Part shown: positions 1 through 8,833 of the stretch, piece by piece | How the letters are laid out: each line of letters begins with the position of its first letter | Numbering within the stretch: position 1 is the first letter of the stretch | Source: Nocardioides thalensis | GTDB taxonomy: Bacteria; Actinomycetota; Actinomycetes; Propionibacteriales; Nocardioidaceae | Assembly: GCF_013410655.1 (NCBI RefSeq) | Contig: NZ_JACCFP010000001.1 | Span: 3,557,501-3,621,500 of the forward strand | Length of the DNA: 64,000 nt | Reading direction: 5' to 3' | Position numbers and translations under genes: made by a program | Notes under the pieces: model-generated | Databases searched by the model: none | What the model saw: the letters and a program-made list of their open reading frames with translations, nothing else | What the model was told of the DNA's origin: nothing

Positions 1-41
1 TCCTGGCGGCCCTTGCGGACCAACTGGTTGATGGTGGGCAC
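1..41 (-). CDS. rpsL: 30S ribosomal protein S12, N-terminal fragment
   Basis: Only the first 13 codons are inside the window; the gene runs off the left edge. The frame reads V/M-P-T-I-N-Q-L-V-R-K-G-R-Q, the near-universal N-terminus of ribosomal protein S12, a decoding-centre protein of the small subunit. The start is GTG at 41-39, preceded by an AGGAAAGG Shine-Dalgarno about 10 nt upstream. rpsL normally opens the str operon (rpsL-rpsG-fusA-tuf), which should continue leftwards. Identification is firm despite the short length because the peptide is so conserved. Confidence 0.9.
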   Translation of the reverse strand, partial: MPTINQLVRKGRQ

Positions 42-151
42 CTGGTGGTTCCCTTTCCTGTCTGCTCACACGCACCGACGACCTGCCGGAGCGGGGGTGT
101 TGCGGTCTTGCTCTTGTGCCGTGGAGAACGCCCGTCGATGGGCGCGCGCGA

Positions 152-174
152 CGTGCCTAGGAGCCCCAGGCACG
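152..174 (-). terminator. Short hairpin between the exporter gene and rpsL
   Basis: CGTGCCT at 152-158 and AGGCACG at 168-174 are perfect 7-bp arms with a 9-nt loop. It lies 27 nt beyond the stop of the exporter gene and also at the predicted 5' end of the rpsL transcript. It could terminate exporter transcription or be a 5' leader structure. There is no T-tract, so termination is inferred. Confidence 0.45.
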
Positions 175-181
175 ATGACCG

Positions 182-211
182 AGCCTACCCGTGGGCCAGA
201 TCAGGTGCCAA
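182..211 (-). promoter_or_regulatory. Predicted rpsL promoter
   Basis: Reading the minus strand, TTGGCA (211-206) is followed after 18 nt by TAGGCT (187-182). This fits a housekeeping sigma promoter and would give an rpsL leader of about 134 nt. The -35 box overlaps the last codons of the upstream exporter gene. Confidence 0.5.
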
Positions 212-1475
212 ATCGCGCAACGGCGGGCTCGGGACGGTGTTCCGCCGCGGCGACACGCCGTTCGGCGGCGGCCCGGACGACGAGCGCCAGTAGCACCCCG
301 AGCAGCACCAGCGAGCCGCCGACGATCAGCGTCCAGCGGGCGCCGTACGTCTCCCCGATCCAGCCGATCACGGGCGCTCCGAGCGGGGTCCCGCCCATGA
401 CGATCGTCATGTAGATCGCCATCACCCGGCCGCGCAGCTCGGGGTCGGACTCGACCTGGAGCGTGGAGTTCGCCGAGTTGAGGAGCGTGATCGTGCTGAA
501 GCCGATCAGCGGGCTGAACAGCATGAAGGCGACGTACGACGGCAGCAGGCCCGCGACGATCTCGGCGACGCCGAACGCGACCCCTGCGGCGAGCAGCAGC
601 CGCATGCGCACCCGGGTGCGACCGGCGGCCAGGAGGGCGCCGGTGAGCGAGCCGACCGCGAGCGCGGAGCCGAGGAGACCGAACTCGCCCGCGCCCTTGC
701 CGAACTCCTCGGTGGCCATCAGCGCGGAGGTCATCTGGAAGTTCATGCCGAACGTGCCGGCGAAGAACACGACGACGAGGATCATCAGCATCTTCGGCTG
801 CCCGGCGAGGTAGCGCACGCCCTCGAGCAGCATCCCGGGGCGGCACCCCGCCGGCCGCGGCGAGTGGAGCGCCGCGGTGTCCATCCGCTCGAGCTGGACG
901 ATCACGGCGAAGTAGGACACGGCGTTGGCGAGGATCACCCAGCCGGTGGCGGTCATGCCGCCGCCGAGCAGCCCGATCAGGAGGCCGGCCAACGCCGGGC
1001 CGGCGATGCGGGCGGTGTTGAACGCCGCGGAGTTGAGGCTCACGGCGTTGGTGACGTCGTCCTGCCCGACCATCTCGGACACGAACGACTGCCGGGCGGG
1101 CGCGTCGAAGGCGGCGCCGACGCCGAAGGCGAACGCGAGGGCGTAGACGTACTCGGTCCTCGCCTCCCCCGCGACGGCGACCACGCCGAGCAGGAGGGCG
1201 GCGAGCGCCATGGTCGCCTGGGTGATCTGCAGCAGCCGGCGCTTCGGGAAGCGGTCGGCGACCACGCCGGCGTACGGCGAGAGGAGCAGGATCGGGAGGA
1301 ACTGGAGGCCGGTCGTGATGCCGAGCTCGGCACCGCCGTTGCCGGGGATCGAGAGGACCAGCCAGTCCTGGGCGACGCGCTGCATCCAGGTCCCGACGTT
1401 CGAGACGATGCTGGCGACGAAGTAGCGCCGGTAGTTGCGGTGGGAGAGGGAGCGGAAGGTCGGGCTCGTGGCTAT
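201..1475 (-). CDS. MFS exporter (MFS_3 / enterobactin-exporter-like) with a non-canonical start
   Basis: Integral membrane major facilitator protein, about 425 residues, with roughly twelve hydrophobic segments. The motif GTWMQRVAQDWLVL in helix 1 and the loop VVADRFPKRRLL match the MFS_3 family of drug/siderophore exporters. The first ATG in frame is at 1385, but the residues before it (HRNYRRYFVASIVSNVG) are the conserved family N-terminus. Between the in-frame TGA upstream and 1385 there is no ATG, GTG, TTG or CTG. The extension drawn here begins at an ATA codon (1475) just after AGGAGAG; an ACG two codons later is an alternative. A start at 1385 would give 394 residues lacking the beginning of helix 1. 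Substrate unknown. Confidence 0.8.
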   Translation of the reverse strand: MATSPTFRSLSHRNYRRYFVASIVSNVGTWMQRVAQDWLVLSIPGNGGAELGITTGLQFLPILLLSPYAGVVADRFPKRRLLQITQATMALAALLLGVVAVAGEARTEYVYALAFAFGVGAAFDAPARQSFVSEMVGQDDVTNAVSLNSAAFNTARIAGPALAGLLIGLLGGGMTATGWVILANAVSYFAVIVQLERMDTAALHSPRPAGCRPGMLLEGVRYLAGQPKMLMILVVVFFAGTFGMNFQMTSALMATEEFGKGAGEFGLLGSALAVGSLTGALLAAGRTRVRMRLLLAAGVAFGVAEIVAGLLPSYVAFMLFSPLIGFSTITLLNSANSTLQVESDPELRGRVMAIYMTIVMGGTPLGAPVIGWIGETYGARWTLIVGGSLVLLGVLLALVVRAAAERRVAAAEHRPEPAVARFGT

Positions 1476-1555
1476 CTCTCCTCTGTCCGGCGGGCTACGT
1501 CAGGACAACTGCTTGACAGACGCAACTATTCCCACCGGACCGAGGAATCTGCGCC

Positions 1556-2995
1556 TCAGGTCAGCAGGCGCGTCAGCGGGTCGATCGCGAAGTAGACGAC
1601 GAACAGGCCGGCGACGACCCACATCAGCGGGTGCAGCTGGGCGGCCTTCCCACGGACGATCTTGAGGAAGGTGTACGCCACGAACCCGGCGCCGATGCCG
1701 ACGGTGATCGAGTAGGTGAACGGCATCAGCACGATCGTCAGGAACGCCGGGATGGCGATCTCGACGTCGTCCCAGGCGATGCCGGTGACCTGCTGCATCA
1801 TCAGGAAGCCGACGAGCACGAGCGCCGGGACGGCCGCCTCGGACGGGATCATCGCGACGAACGGCGCGAGGAAGATCGTCAGCAGGAACAGCACGCCGGT
1901 CACGACCGACGCCAGCCCGGTGCGGGCGCCCTCGCCGACGCCCGAGGCCGACTCGATGTAGGACGTGTTCGACGAGACGCCGGCGGCACCGCCCGCGGCG
2001 GCCGCGATCGAGTCGACCACCAGGATCCGCTGCGTGTGGGGCGGCATCCCCTCCTCGTCGAGGAGGTTGGCCTCCGCGCCGATCGCGGTCATCGTGCCCA
2101 TGGTGTCGAAGAAGTCGGCGAGCAGCAGCGAGAAGACGAGGAGCAGCACCGTGACGACGCCGGCGTTCTCCCACGAGCCGAGCAGGCTGAACTCGCCGAG
2201 CGTTCCGAAGTCGGGCGCCGACCACGCGTCGTCGGGCCAGGCCGGGACGGTGAGCGCCCAGCCGAGGTCGTCGCCGATCGCCTCCACGACGAACGCCGCG
2301 GCGGTCATCACCACGATCGAGATCAGGATCGCGCCGCGCACGTTGCGGGCCCACAGGGCCAGCATCAGCAGGAGGCCGACGAGGAAGATCAGCACCGGCC
2401 ACCCGTCGAGGTTGCCGTCGGCGCCGAACTGGACCGGGACCGTGGTGTTGGCGATGTCGGGGATCCGGGTGACGACGCCGGCGTCGACGAAGCCGATCAG
2501 GGCGATGAAGAGACCGATGCCCACCGAGATCGCGATCTTGAGCTGCGCGGGCACGGCCTTGAACACCGCCACCCGGAAGCCGGTGAGGACCAGCACCAGG
2601 ATGATCAGGCCCTCCATCACCACCAGGCCCATCGCGTCGGCCCAGGTCATCTGGCTCGCGATGCTGAACGCGACGAACGCGTTGAGCCCGAGGCCTGTCG
2701 CCAGCGCGAGCGGGTAGTTGGCCACGACCCCCATGAGGATCGTCAGCACGCCGGCCACCAGCGCCGTACCGGCGGCGATCGCGGCGAGGTTGGGCTCGGA
2801 GCCGCCGCCGAGGAACTGCCCGTCGACGTCCTGGGCGAAGCCGAGGATCAGCGGGTTGAGGACGACGATGTAGGCCATCGTGAAGAACGTGACGACGCCA
2901 CCGCGGACCTCACGTCCGACGGTGGAGCCACGCTCCCCGATCCGGAAGAAGCGGTCCAGTGGGTTCGCGCCCGCGGGTGTGGTGGAGGTGCTCAC
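1556..2995 (-). CDS. NCS2-family purine (guanine/hypoxanthine/adenine) permease
   Basis: A 479-residue membrane protein of the AzgA/PbuG branch of nucleobase:cation symporters, which import purine bases for salvage. Family features include the N-terminal GREVRGGVVTFFTMAYIVV block, the ATGLGLNAFVAFSIA segment near residue 100 and the glycine-rich EGARTGLASVVTG region in the C-terminal half. Length is normal for the family. Start is GTG at 2995; the divergent DUF2530 gene begins only 83 bp away. No purine riboswitch-like leader fits in that space. The exact base transported cannot be read from sequence. Confidence 0.9.
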   Translation of the reverse strand: MSTSTTPAGANPLDRFFRIGERGSTVGREVRGGVVTFFTMAYIVVLNPLILGFAQDVDGQFLGGGSEPNLAAIAAGTALVAGVLTILMGVVANYPLALATGLGLNAFVAFSIASQMTWADAMGLVVMEGLIILVLVLTGFRVAVFKAVPAQLKIAISVGIGLFIALIGFVDAGVVTRIPDIANTTVPVQFGADGNLDGWPVLIFLVGLLLMLALWARNVRGAILISIVVMTAAAFVVEAIGDDLGWALTVPAWPDDAWSAPDFGTLGEFSLLGSWENAGVVTVLLLVFSLLLADFFDTMGTMTAIGAEANLLDEEGMPPHTQRILVVDSIAAAAGGAAGVSSNTSYIESASGVGEGARTGLASVVTGVLFLLTIFLAPFVAMIPSEAAVPALVLVGFLMMQQVTGIAWDDVEIAIPAFLTIVLMPFTYSITVGIGAGFVAYTFLKIVRGKAAQLHPLMWVVAGLFVVYFAIDPLTRLLT

Positions 2996-3066
2996 GGGGC
3001 CGCAGCATTGCAGAACCGGCGCCCGGACCGATACCCGCCTCGTCGCGTCGGCGCGTCCGGCCGGGA

Positions 3067-3072
3067 TACCGT
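3067..3072 (+). promoter_or_regulatory. -10 box of a leaderless promoter (DUF2530 gene)
   Basis: TACCGT, then exactly 6 nt, then GTG at 3079. The spacing places transcription start on the start codon. Confidence 0.6.
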
Positions 3073-3078
3073 GGAGAC

Positions 3079-3390
3079 GTGGAATTGCGCGACGAGCAGC
3101 CGATGCAGCACGAGATCGGCAACCGGACCTACCTCATCGCGCCCGTGGAGCCCCTCGACGTCGACGGCGTCCGCACGGTGCAGGTCGGCACCGGCATCTT
3201 CTTCCTGGCGTTCCTCGCCCTGCTGCCGTTCTACAGCCAGCTCGAGCAGTCCGACCGGCTCTGGGTGCTGTGGATGTGCCTCGCCGGCGTCGGCCTCGGC
3301 CTGCTCGGCGCGGAGTACTGCAAGCGGCGCCGAGTCGTCCGCTCCGCCCGTGACGCCGAGCGCGAAGCCGAGATCGAGTCGAGCGAGTAG
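3079..3390 (+). CDS. DUF2530 family small membrane protein
   Basis: 103 residues. An N-terminal soluble stretch is followed by two hydrophobic helices (around residues 35-55 and 60-80) and a charged, arginine-rich then acidic C-terminus. This matches the actinobacterial DUF2530 family of unknown function. The GTG start was chosen because a TACCGT box lies 6 nt upstream; ATG at 3103 is an alternative. It is convergent with the DUF3027 gene. In mycobacteria small proteins of this kind lie near the same MFS/DUF3027/CspB genes, so the neighbourhood supports the call. Confidence 0.82.
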   Translation: MELRDEQPMQHEIGNRTYLIAPVEPLDVDGVRTVQVGTGIFFLAFLALLPFYSQLEQSDRLWVLWMCLAGVGLGLLGAEYCKRRRVVRSARDAEREAEIESSE

Positions 3391-3480
3391 GTCTGGCCGC
3401 CGAGACGCCTCGCACCGAGGCCGCCTCGACCGCGAGCCGGCAGCGCGGCGCCCGCCGCGCAGCGCGTCGATCGTGAAGCC

Positions 3481-3510
3481 TGGGGCGGAGCTTGCGGAGC
3501 CCCGGGCGAG
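3481..3510. repeat. Dispersed intergenic repeat, copy 1
   Basis: A 30-nt stretch (GGGGCGGAGCTTGCGGAG core, then CCCGGGCGAG) recurs at 50783-50812 with at most two differences. GGGGC and GCCCC-type arms can form a hairpin. It sits in the 152-bp convergent gap after the DUF2530 gene; the rest of that gap is GC-rich with no gene. Confidence 0.6.
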
Positions 3511-3542
3511 CGGTCGACTGGCGACGCGCTCGGCAATTCAGC

Positions 3543-4319
3543 TCAGAAGAGGTCGAGCTCGTCGGCGGTGACGGTGTCGACCACCGGCGGGGCCGGCGGC
3601 ACCGGCTGCTGGCGCTTGCTGAGCCGCACCTCCGAGTGCGCGCCGCAGCCGTGGTCGAACGTCACCACGCGGCCGTCGTCGTTGGCGTCGCCGTTGGCGC
3701 ACACGCCGAACATCTCCGACAGCGGGCCCGCGAGCCGCACCAGGAAGCCGCACGTGCGGCACTGGTCGGGCGCCGACTTCGCCAGCGGGGAGTCGGGGCC
3801 GCCCTCGCCGTCGTGCCAGCGCTCGGCTGCGAGGTCGCGGCCCTCCGGGGACAGGGTGCGCACGCGGCCCAGGCCGAGGTCCTTGGCGACGGTGCGGATC
3901 TGGGCCTTGGCGTCGGCGTCGAGCGGGTCGTCGCCGAAGGAGTAGGTCGGGACCAGGCGCGGGTCGTCGTCCTCGACGGGCAGCAGGTCGCCGGGCGAGA
4001 GGTCGCCGGCCTTGAGCCTCTCGCGGTAGGGCACCCAGGCGGGCGCGACGATGGCGTCGGGGCCGGGCAGCAGCACGACCTCGACGACGGTGACCCGCTT
4101 CTGCCGCGACGCGCGGGTCAGCGTGACCGCCCACTGCCAGCCGACGTAGCCCTTGCGGGTGCACGCGAACAGATGGGTCACGACGCGGAGGCCGTCGAGC
4201 TGGTGGCCGAGGTAGTCGCCGACGTCCTCGGCGGGCACGTCCTCGAGCAGCGCCGCGCGCGCGTCGTCGACCGCGGCCGCCGTGACGGCGTCGGTCAGCT
4301 TCTTCGCGAGCGTGGACAC
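3543..4319 (-). CDS. DUF3027 family protein
   Basis: 258 residues, soluble, matching the actinobacterial DUF3027 family. Visible features are a W-rich segment (GYVGWQWAVTL), a following PAWVPYRERL motif, and a C-terminal cysteine cluster (CRTCGF, FGVCANG, then DHGCGAHSE) that could bind a metal. Function is unknown. GTG at 4319 was taken as start; ATG at 4337 (MRDAVPVS) would add six residues. It is divergent from the MFS gene at 4406. The pairing with an MFS protein and a cold-shock protein is conserved in Mycobacterium (Rv0871-Rv0880 region, from memory). Confidence 0.85.
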   Translation of the reverse strand: MSTLAKKLTDAVTAAAVDDARAALLEDVPAEDVGDYLGHQLDGLRVVTHLFACTRKGYVGWQWAVTLTRASRQKRVTVVEVVLLPGPDAIVAPAWVPYRERLKAGDLSPGDLLPVEDDDPRLVPTYSFGDDPLDADAKAQIRTVAKDLGLGRVRTLSPEGRDLAAERWHDGEGGPDSPLAKSAPDQCRTCGFLVRLAGPLSEMFGVCANGDANDDGRVVTFDHGCGAHSEVRLSKRQQPVPPAPPVVDTVTADELDLF

Positions 4320-4405
4320 GGGCACAGCATCCCTCATCCGCGGGCGCGCCGTCACGTCGGGGTCTTGCGGCGTGGCGTGCCCCGCGAGCGGGCAAGATAG
4401 GACCC

Positions 4406-5893
4406 GTGAGCTATCCGCCCCCTCCCCCGCCGACCGGATCCGGTCCGGGGACGGGCGGCGACCGCGAGGTCTTCGACCAGGAGACGGCGCCGATCACCCA
4501 GCCGTCGGCCGACGACGCGGACACCCGGACGATGACCCAGAGCCTGGGCGGAGGCGCCCGGGCGACCGCGCGCGGCGTCGGCGGCGCGATGCGCGGGATG
4601 GGCCGCTTCAGCGCATCGACACTCCGGGCGGCCCGCAAGGCCGCCGGCGCGCAGGGCGCCGACCGCTCCGGCCTCAACCGGCTGATCGAGCTGCACGCGA
4701 GCAACGCGGCCGGCGACGCCGCGGTGGCGATCGCGCTCGCCGGCACGATCTTCTTCGCGGGCGCGACGAGCGACGCGCGCGGCCAGGTCGCGCTCTTCCT
4801 CGGCCTGACGATGCTGCCGTTCGCGATCGTGGCGCCCCTGATCGGCCCGTTCCTCGACCGGTTCAGCCACGGCCGCCGGTGGGCGATCGGCGCGACCTTC
4901 GCGATCCGCGGCTTCCTGTGCTGGGTCCTCGCGGGCGCGGTCGCGGCCGAGTCGGTGTGGTTCTACCCCGCCGCGCTCGGCGTGCTCGTCTCCTCCAAGG
5001 CGTACGGCGTCACCCGGGCCAGCGCGGTGCCCCGGCTCGCGCCGGCGGAGATGACGCTCGTCAAGGCCAACGGACGGGTCTCCCTCGCCGGCGTGGTGGG
5101 CGCATCCGTCTCCGCCCCGCTAGCGGGCGCGGCGGCGTACTTCGGGACGGAGTGGGCGCTGCGCTACGCCTTCCTCGTCTTCGTCGTCGGCACCATCCTC
5201 GCGATCGTCCTGCCCAAGCAGGTCGACTCCACCGAGGGAGAGCAGCAGGTCAGCGGCAAGCACCCCGTAGCGGGAGAGAAGCGCACCGGCATCCCGCCGA
5301 AGGTCGCGTTCGCGCTCCGCGCCAACTGCGGCCCGCGCTGGCTGTCGGGGTTCCTGACGATGTACATGGCATTCCTGCTGCGCGAGACACCGATCGACGG
5401 CTGGGAGGACCGCAGCACGCTGCTGATCGGCCTCGTCATCGGCGCGGCAGGCCTCGGCAACACCCTCGGCATCGTCGTCGCGTCGGTGGCGCGGAAGATC
5501 AACCCCGCGGTCACCGTCGTCGCCGCGCTCCTCGCCGACATCGCCCTCGTGGTGCTGGCCGCCCTCTTCTACAGCCTGATCCCACTGGTCGCGCTCGGCC
5601 TCACCGCGGGCCTCACCCAGTACCTCGCCAAGGTCAGCCTCGACTCCACCATCCAGACCGGCGTCCCCGCCCGCGCCCACGCCAGCGCCTTCGCCCGCGG
5701 CGACACCACCCTCCAGCTCGCCTGGGTCGTCGGCGGCTTCGTCGGCATCGCCATGCCCCTCGGCTGGCCGAAGTTCGGCCTCGCCGTCGCCGCCGTCACC
5801 CTCACCGCCTGGGCCCTCTTCGTCCTCGCCAAGCGCCCCACCCACCACCAACCCACGCCCGCGCCGGCCCCCACACCCGCCCCACCCGGGTAG
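4406..5893 (+). CDS. MFS family membrane protein with Pro/Gly-rich N-terminus
   Basis: 495 residues. A cytosolic leader of about 80 residues opens with MSYPPPPPPTGSGPG and contains an Ala/Gly/Arg-rich stretch. Roughly ten to twelve hydrophobic helices follow, with the MFS-like loops LIGPFLDRFSHGRR and PRLAPAEMTLVKANGR. The tail is again Pro/Ala-rich. This architecture resembles the mycobacterial Rv0876c-type transmembrane protein. The GTG start is supported by CAAGAT (4393-4398) 7 nt upstream, suggesting leaderless transcription. Substrate unknown. Confidence 0.85.
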   Translation: MSYPPPPPPTGSGPGTGGDREVFDQETAPITQPSADDADTRTMTQSLGGGARATARGVGGAMRGMGRFSASTLRAARKAAGAQGADRSGLNRLIELHASNAAGDAAVAIALAGTIFFAGATSDARGQVALFLGLTMLPFAIVAPLIGPFLDRFSHGRRWAIGATFAIRGFLCWVLAGAVAAESVWFYPAALGVLVSSKAYGVTRASAVPRLAPAEMTLVKANGRVSLAGVVGASVSAPLAGAAAYFGTEWALRYAFLVFVVGTILAIVLPKQVDSTEGEQQVSGKHPVAGEKRTGIPPKVAFALRANCGPRWLSGFLTMYMAFLLRETPIDGWEDRSTLLIGLVIGAAGLGNTLGIVVASVARKINPAVTVVAALLADIALVVLAALFYSLIPLVALGLTAGLTQYLAKVSLDSTIQTGVPARAHASAFARGDTTLQLAWVVGGFVGIAMPLGWPKFGLAVAAVTLTAWALFVLAKRPTHHQPTPAPAPTPAPPG

Positions 5894-6130
5894 GCCGCGC
5901 CCCGCGCAGGCCGATCAGTGGCGGGCGGCACTGCGGAGCCGGGTCGCCCCTCCGGGCGATTTCGCGACGACGCGCCGGCGCCCCGAGCCGAGCGGCGCAG
6001 AACCACAGAGCGCCGCCGCGCGGCGGAGCGACCAAGCCCGGAGGGGCGGCCCGGCGCAGCCGGGCCGAGCGCCCGCAGGCCTGCGTGGGGCGGGAGGCCG
6101 CAGCCCGACAACGCCGAAAGGCCGCAGCCC
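5894..6130. other. Convergent intergenic region without a gene
   Basis: 237 bp of very GC-rich sequence between the convergent MFS and cold-shock genes. Frames are open here only because of base composition. The ACCACAGAGC-CGCGCG run near 6003 resembles one at about 45979 in another convergent gap, which may be a degenerate repeat. No convincing terminator hairpin seen. Confidence 0.5.
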
Positions 6131-6526
6131 CTACAGCTCCAGCTCGTCCGCCAACGCCCGCAAAACCTTCGCCACCGGCTGCGCCGTACGCCGATCCGGG
6201 TGCCGCCCGTGCCGATACGCCTCACCCACGCCGTCGAGCATCCGGATCAGGTCCTCGACGATCGGGACCATCTCCTCGGGCTTCTTGCGCTTCGCGTGCG
6301 ACTGGTTGCGCGCTACCGACGTCGGGGCGTCGAGCACCTTGACCTGGAGGGCCTGGTCTCCGCGGCGGCCCTGGGCGATGCCGAACTCGACGCGGGTGCC
6401 GGGCTTGAGGTTGGTGGTGCCCTCGGGCAGCGCGTCGACGTGGACGTAGACGTCCGGTCCGTCGGGTTGCGACAGGAAGCCGAAACCCTTGCCCGCGTCG
6501 AACCACTTCACCTTGCCAGTCGGCAC
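6131..6526 (-). CDS. Cold-shock domain protein (CspB type)
   Basis: 131 residues. Residues 1-67 form a cold-shock domain with the RNA-binding motifs KWFDAGKGFGFL (RNP1-like) and DVYVHVDAL (RNP2-like). A further ~60-residue C-terminal extension (KRKKPEEMVPIVEDLIRML) is absent from the short CspA proteins but present in the mycobacterial CspB type. Likely a nucleic-acid chaperone. Start GTG at 6526 follows a GAGAGGG Shine-Dalgarno. It is divergent from the protease gene. Confidence 0.92.
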   Translation of the reverse strand: MPTGKVKWFDAGKGFGFLSQPDGPDVYVHVDALPEGTTNLKPGTRVEFGIAQGRRGDQALQVKVLDAPTSVARNQSHAKRKKPEEMVPIVEDLIRMLDGVGEAYRHGRHPDRRTAQPVAKVLRALADELEL

Positions 6527-6712
6527 CGACTCGCCCTCTCTGCTCGCGCGCGCGGTCGTTCCGCAGCGCAGCGACAGAGCCTAGCCCCCGGCCCCGACGA
6601 GGCCCCATCGGATTCCGTGCGCCCGGGACGTCGTCCCCAGGCGGGACGCGAATCTTGCGCACGGTTGGGGCGGATGGGACAGAATGTGCCTCTTTGGCGG
6701 AGGAGGCACCCC

Positions 6713-8833
6713 ATGCGCGCAGTGCGCGGCCGGCGGCGGACCGCCGTCACGACGGCCGCCGTGGCGATGCTGGCCGCCGCCATGCCCTCCGTCCTGCCGC
6801 AGCGCGCGACCGCCGAGCACGACGCGTCCGGGTCCGCCCTCTACCTGGTGACGCTCGACGGCCCCGGCACCGCCGGCACCCGCGGCGGCCCCGCCGGCGC
6901 CGCCGGCATGCTCACGCTCCAGGACGACCTGCTCGACGCGGTCGGCGCGCCCGAGCCGGTCTACCGGTGGACGACTGCGCTCAACGGGTTCGCCGTCGAG
7001 CTCGAGCCCGACCAGGCCGACGAGCTCGGCAGCGACCGCCGGGTCGCTCTGATCGAGCGCAACCGCGTGGTGCCGCTCGCCGACGCGGCCCCGGCGCGGC
7101 CGGCCGGCGCCCCGCTCCCGCAGACCGCCGGCCAGCGGCCGTCCGGTGCCGGCACCGTGATCGGGTTCGTCGACACCGGCATCGCCCCCGAGACCCCCGC
7201 CTTCCGCGTGGCGAGCCGGCTCGGCCCGGTGCCCGACCGTTTCCGCGGCACCTGCGCCGACGCGCCCGACGACGACCGGTGGGACGCGGGGTCGTGCGAC
7301 GCGAAGGTGGTGGCCGGGCAGTTCTTCGTCGAGGCGTACGGCGCCGGCCACCTCCGCAGTGCTGCCGTCCTGTCGCCCTACGACACCGACGGCCACGGCA
7401 CCCGGATGGCGACGATCGCCGCCGGCGCCGCCGACGAGCAGGTGCGCGTCGCCGGGCACCGGCTCGGGCGCTTCTCGGGGGTGGCTCCGCGGGCCCGGGT
7501 GGCGGCCTACAAGGCGTGCTGGAGCGCCCCGGATCCCGACGACGACGGGTGCGCGACCGCCGACGTCGTCGCGGCGATCGACCGGGCGACGGCCGACCGG
7601 GTCGACGTGCTCAACCTCTCGATCGGCGGACCCTCGACGGTCGACACCGTCGAGCGTGCGCTCCTCGGCGCCGTGGAGCAGGGCGTCGTGGTGGTGGCAG
7701 CCGCCGGCAACGCGGGCGAGCGCGCCTACGCCGCCCACCCCGCGCCGTGGGTCGTCAGCGTCGGCGCGACGACGAGCGGCGATCAGACGGGTGACGTCGT
7801 GGTGCGCGGCAGGCACGGTCCGCGGCTGTCCGGCGCGATGGCGCTGACGAGGCCGGTGACGGGGCGGCTCGTCCGCGCCGCCGACATCGCCGCTCCTGGT
7901 GTCGCCCGCGAGACCGCGCGTCACTGCGCGCCCGGAAGCCTCGACGCGGCAGCGGCCCGCGGCGCCGTGGTGGCCTGCGTCCGCGGCGACGGCCCTCGGG
8001 TCGAGAAGTCCCGCGCCGTCGCGCTCGCGGGCGGCGTCGGGATGGTGCTGCTCAACTCCGCGCGCGGCTCGACCGATGCCGACCTGCACGCGCTCCCGAC
8101 CGTGCACCTCGCCGTCAGGGAGGCGCGACGCCTGCTGGGCTGGGAGCGCCGGCATCCCGCGACGCGGGTACGCCTGGTCGCCCACGGCGTCGAGCAGCGG
8201 CGGACCGGGGTCGTCGCGTTCAGCAGCGCCGGCGACCCGACGTCGACCGTGCTCAAGCCCGACCTGGTGGCGCCCGGCTCGGAGGTCGTCGCCGCGACCG
8301 GCTCCGCGTGGGACCTCGTCACGGGCACGTCGCCGGCCGCGGCGCGGGTGGCCGGCATCGCGGCCGTGCTGCTCGGCCGGCACGGCGCCGACCCGGCCGC
8401 CGTGCGCTCCGCGCTGGTCGCGACCGCGCAGCCGGTGCCGGGCGCGCCGGCGCTGCGGTCCGGGGCCGGCACTCCGGAGATCGTCGCCTCTCCGGACCTG
8501 TCGTACCTCGCCCGGCCGCGCACGTTCCGGGCGTGGCTCGAGGGCGAACGCTCCGACGTCAACCTGCCGCAGGTCCTGCTCGGGCACGGCAGGGAGCGGG
8601 CGCGCCGTACCCTCACCAACATGGCAGACCACACCGTCGTTGCGACGGCTCGGCTGGAGGGGTTCGCCGGCGCCGTGTCGATGCGGCCGCAGTGGGCGCG
8701 GCTGCGGCCGGGTGCGTCGGTGAAGTTCCGGGTCCGGGCGACCGGCAGCCGCACGTCCACCGACGACGGGTTCGTCGTGTGGACCAGCCCCGGGCACGGC
8801 TCCGTCCGGATCCCGGTGGTGGTGACCCGGTGA
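6713..8833 (+). CDS. Secreted subtilisin-like serine protease (S8 family)
   Basis: 706 residues. An Arg-rich signal peptide (about 1-32) is followed by an inhibitor-I9-like prodomain, then the catalytic domain. The triad is visible: Asp154 (VDTG), His228 (GHGTR) and Ser540 (GTSPAAA). The long gap between His and Ser holds a protease-associated-like insert around residues 390-480. A C-terminal ~100-residue beta domain resembles the fibronectin-III-like domain of plant-type subtilases. Expected to be exported and self-processed. ATG at 6713 was chosen because GGAGGAGG lies about 7 nt upstream. It overlaps the acetyltransferase gene by 4 nt (GTGA), so the two are probably cotranscribed. Confidence 0.93.
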   Translation: MRAVRGRRRTAVTTAAVAMLAAAMPSVLPQRATAEHDASGSALYLVTLDGPGTAGTRGGPAGAAGMLTLQDDLLDAVGAPEPVYRWTTALNGFAVELEPDQADELGSDRRVALIERNRVVPLADAAPARPAGAPLPQTAGQRPSGAGTVIGFVDTGIAPETPAFRVASRLGPVPDRFRGTCADAPDDDRWDAGSCDAKVVAGQFFVEAYGAGHLRSAAVLSPYDTDGHGTRMATIAAGAADEQVRVAGHRLGRFSGVAPRARVAAYKACWSAPDPDDDGCATADVVAAIDRATADRVDVLNLSIGGPSTVDTVERALLGAVEQGVVVVAAAGNAGERAYAAHPAPWVVSVGATTSGDQTGDVVVRGRHGPRLSGAMALTRPVTGRLVRAADIAAPGVARETARHCAPGSLDAAAARGAVVACVRGDGPRVEKSRAVALAGGVGMVLLNSARGSTDADLHALPTVHLAVREARRLLGWERRHPATRVRLVAHGVEQRRTGVVAFSSAGDPTSTVLKPDLVAPGSEVVAATGSAWDLVTGTSPAAARVAGIAAVLLGRHGADPAAVRSALVATAQPVPGAPALRSGAGTPEIVASPDLSYLARPRTFRAWLEGERSDVNLPQVLLGHGRERARRTLTNMADHTVVATARLEGFAGAVSMRPQWARLRPGASVKFRVRATGSRTSTDDGFVVWTSPGHGSVRIPVVVTR

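Noticed and set aside
2996..3078. Purine riboswitch before the NCS2 permease
   Set aside because: Only 83 bp separate it from the divergent gene and no purine aptamer junction or paired loops can be drawn.
1631..3571. A 640-codon open frame antisense to the purine permease
   Set aside because: Its translation is Arg/Asp/Gly/His-rich low complexity caused by GC-rich third positions of the real gene; no domain or start signal.
6581..8797. A 738-codon open frame antisense to the subtilase
   Set aside because: Arg/Gly/Pro-rich artefact; the sense strand has the complete catalytic triad and signal peptide.
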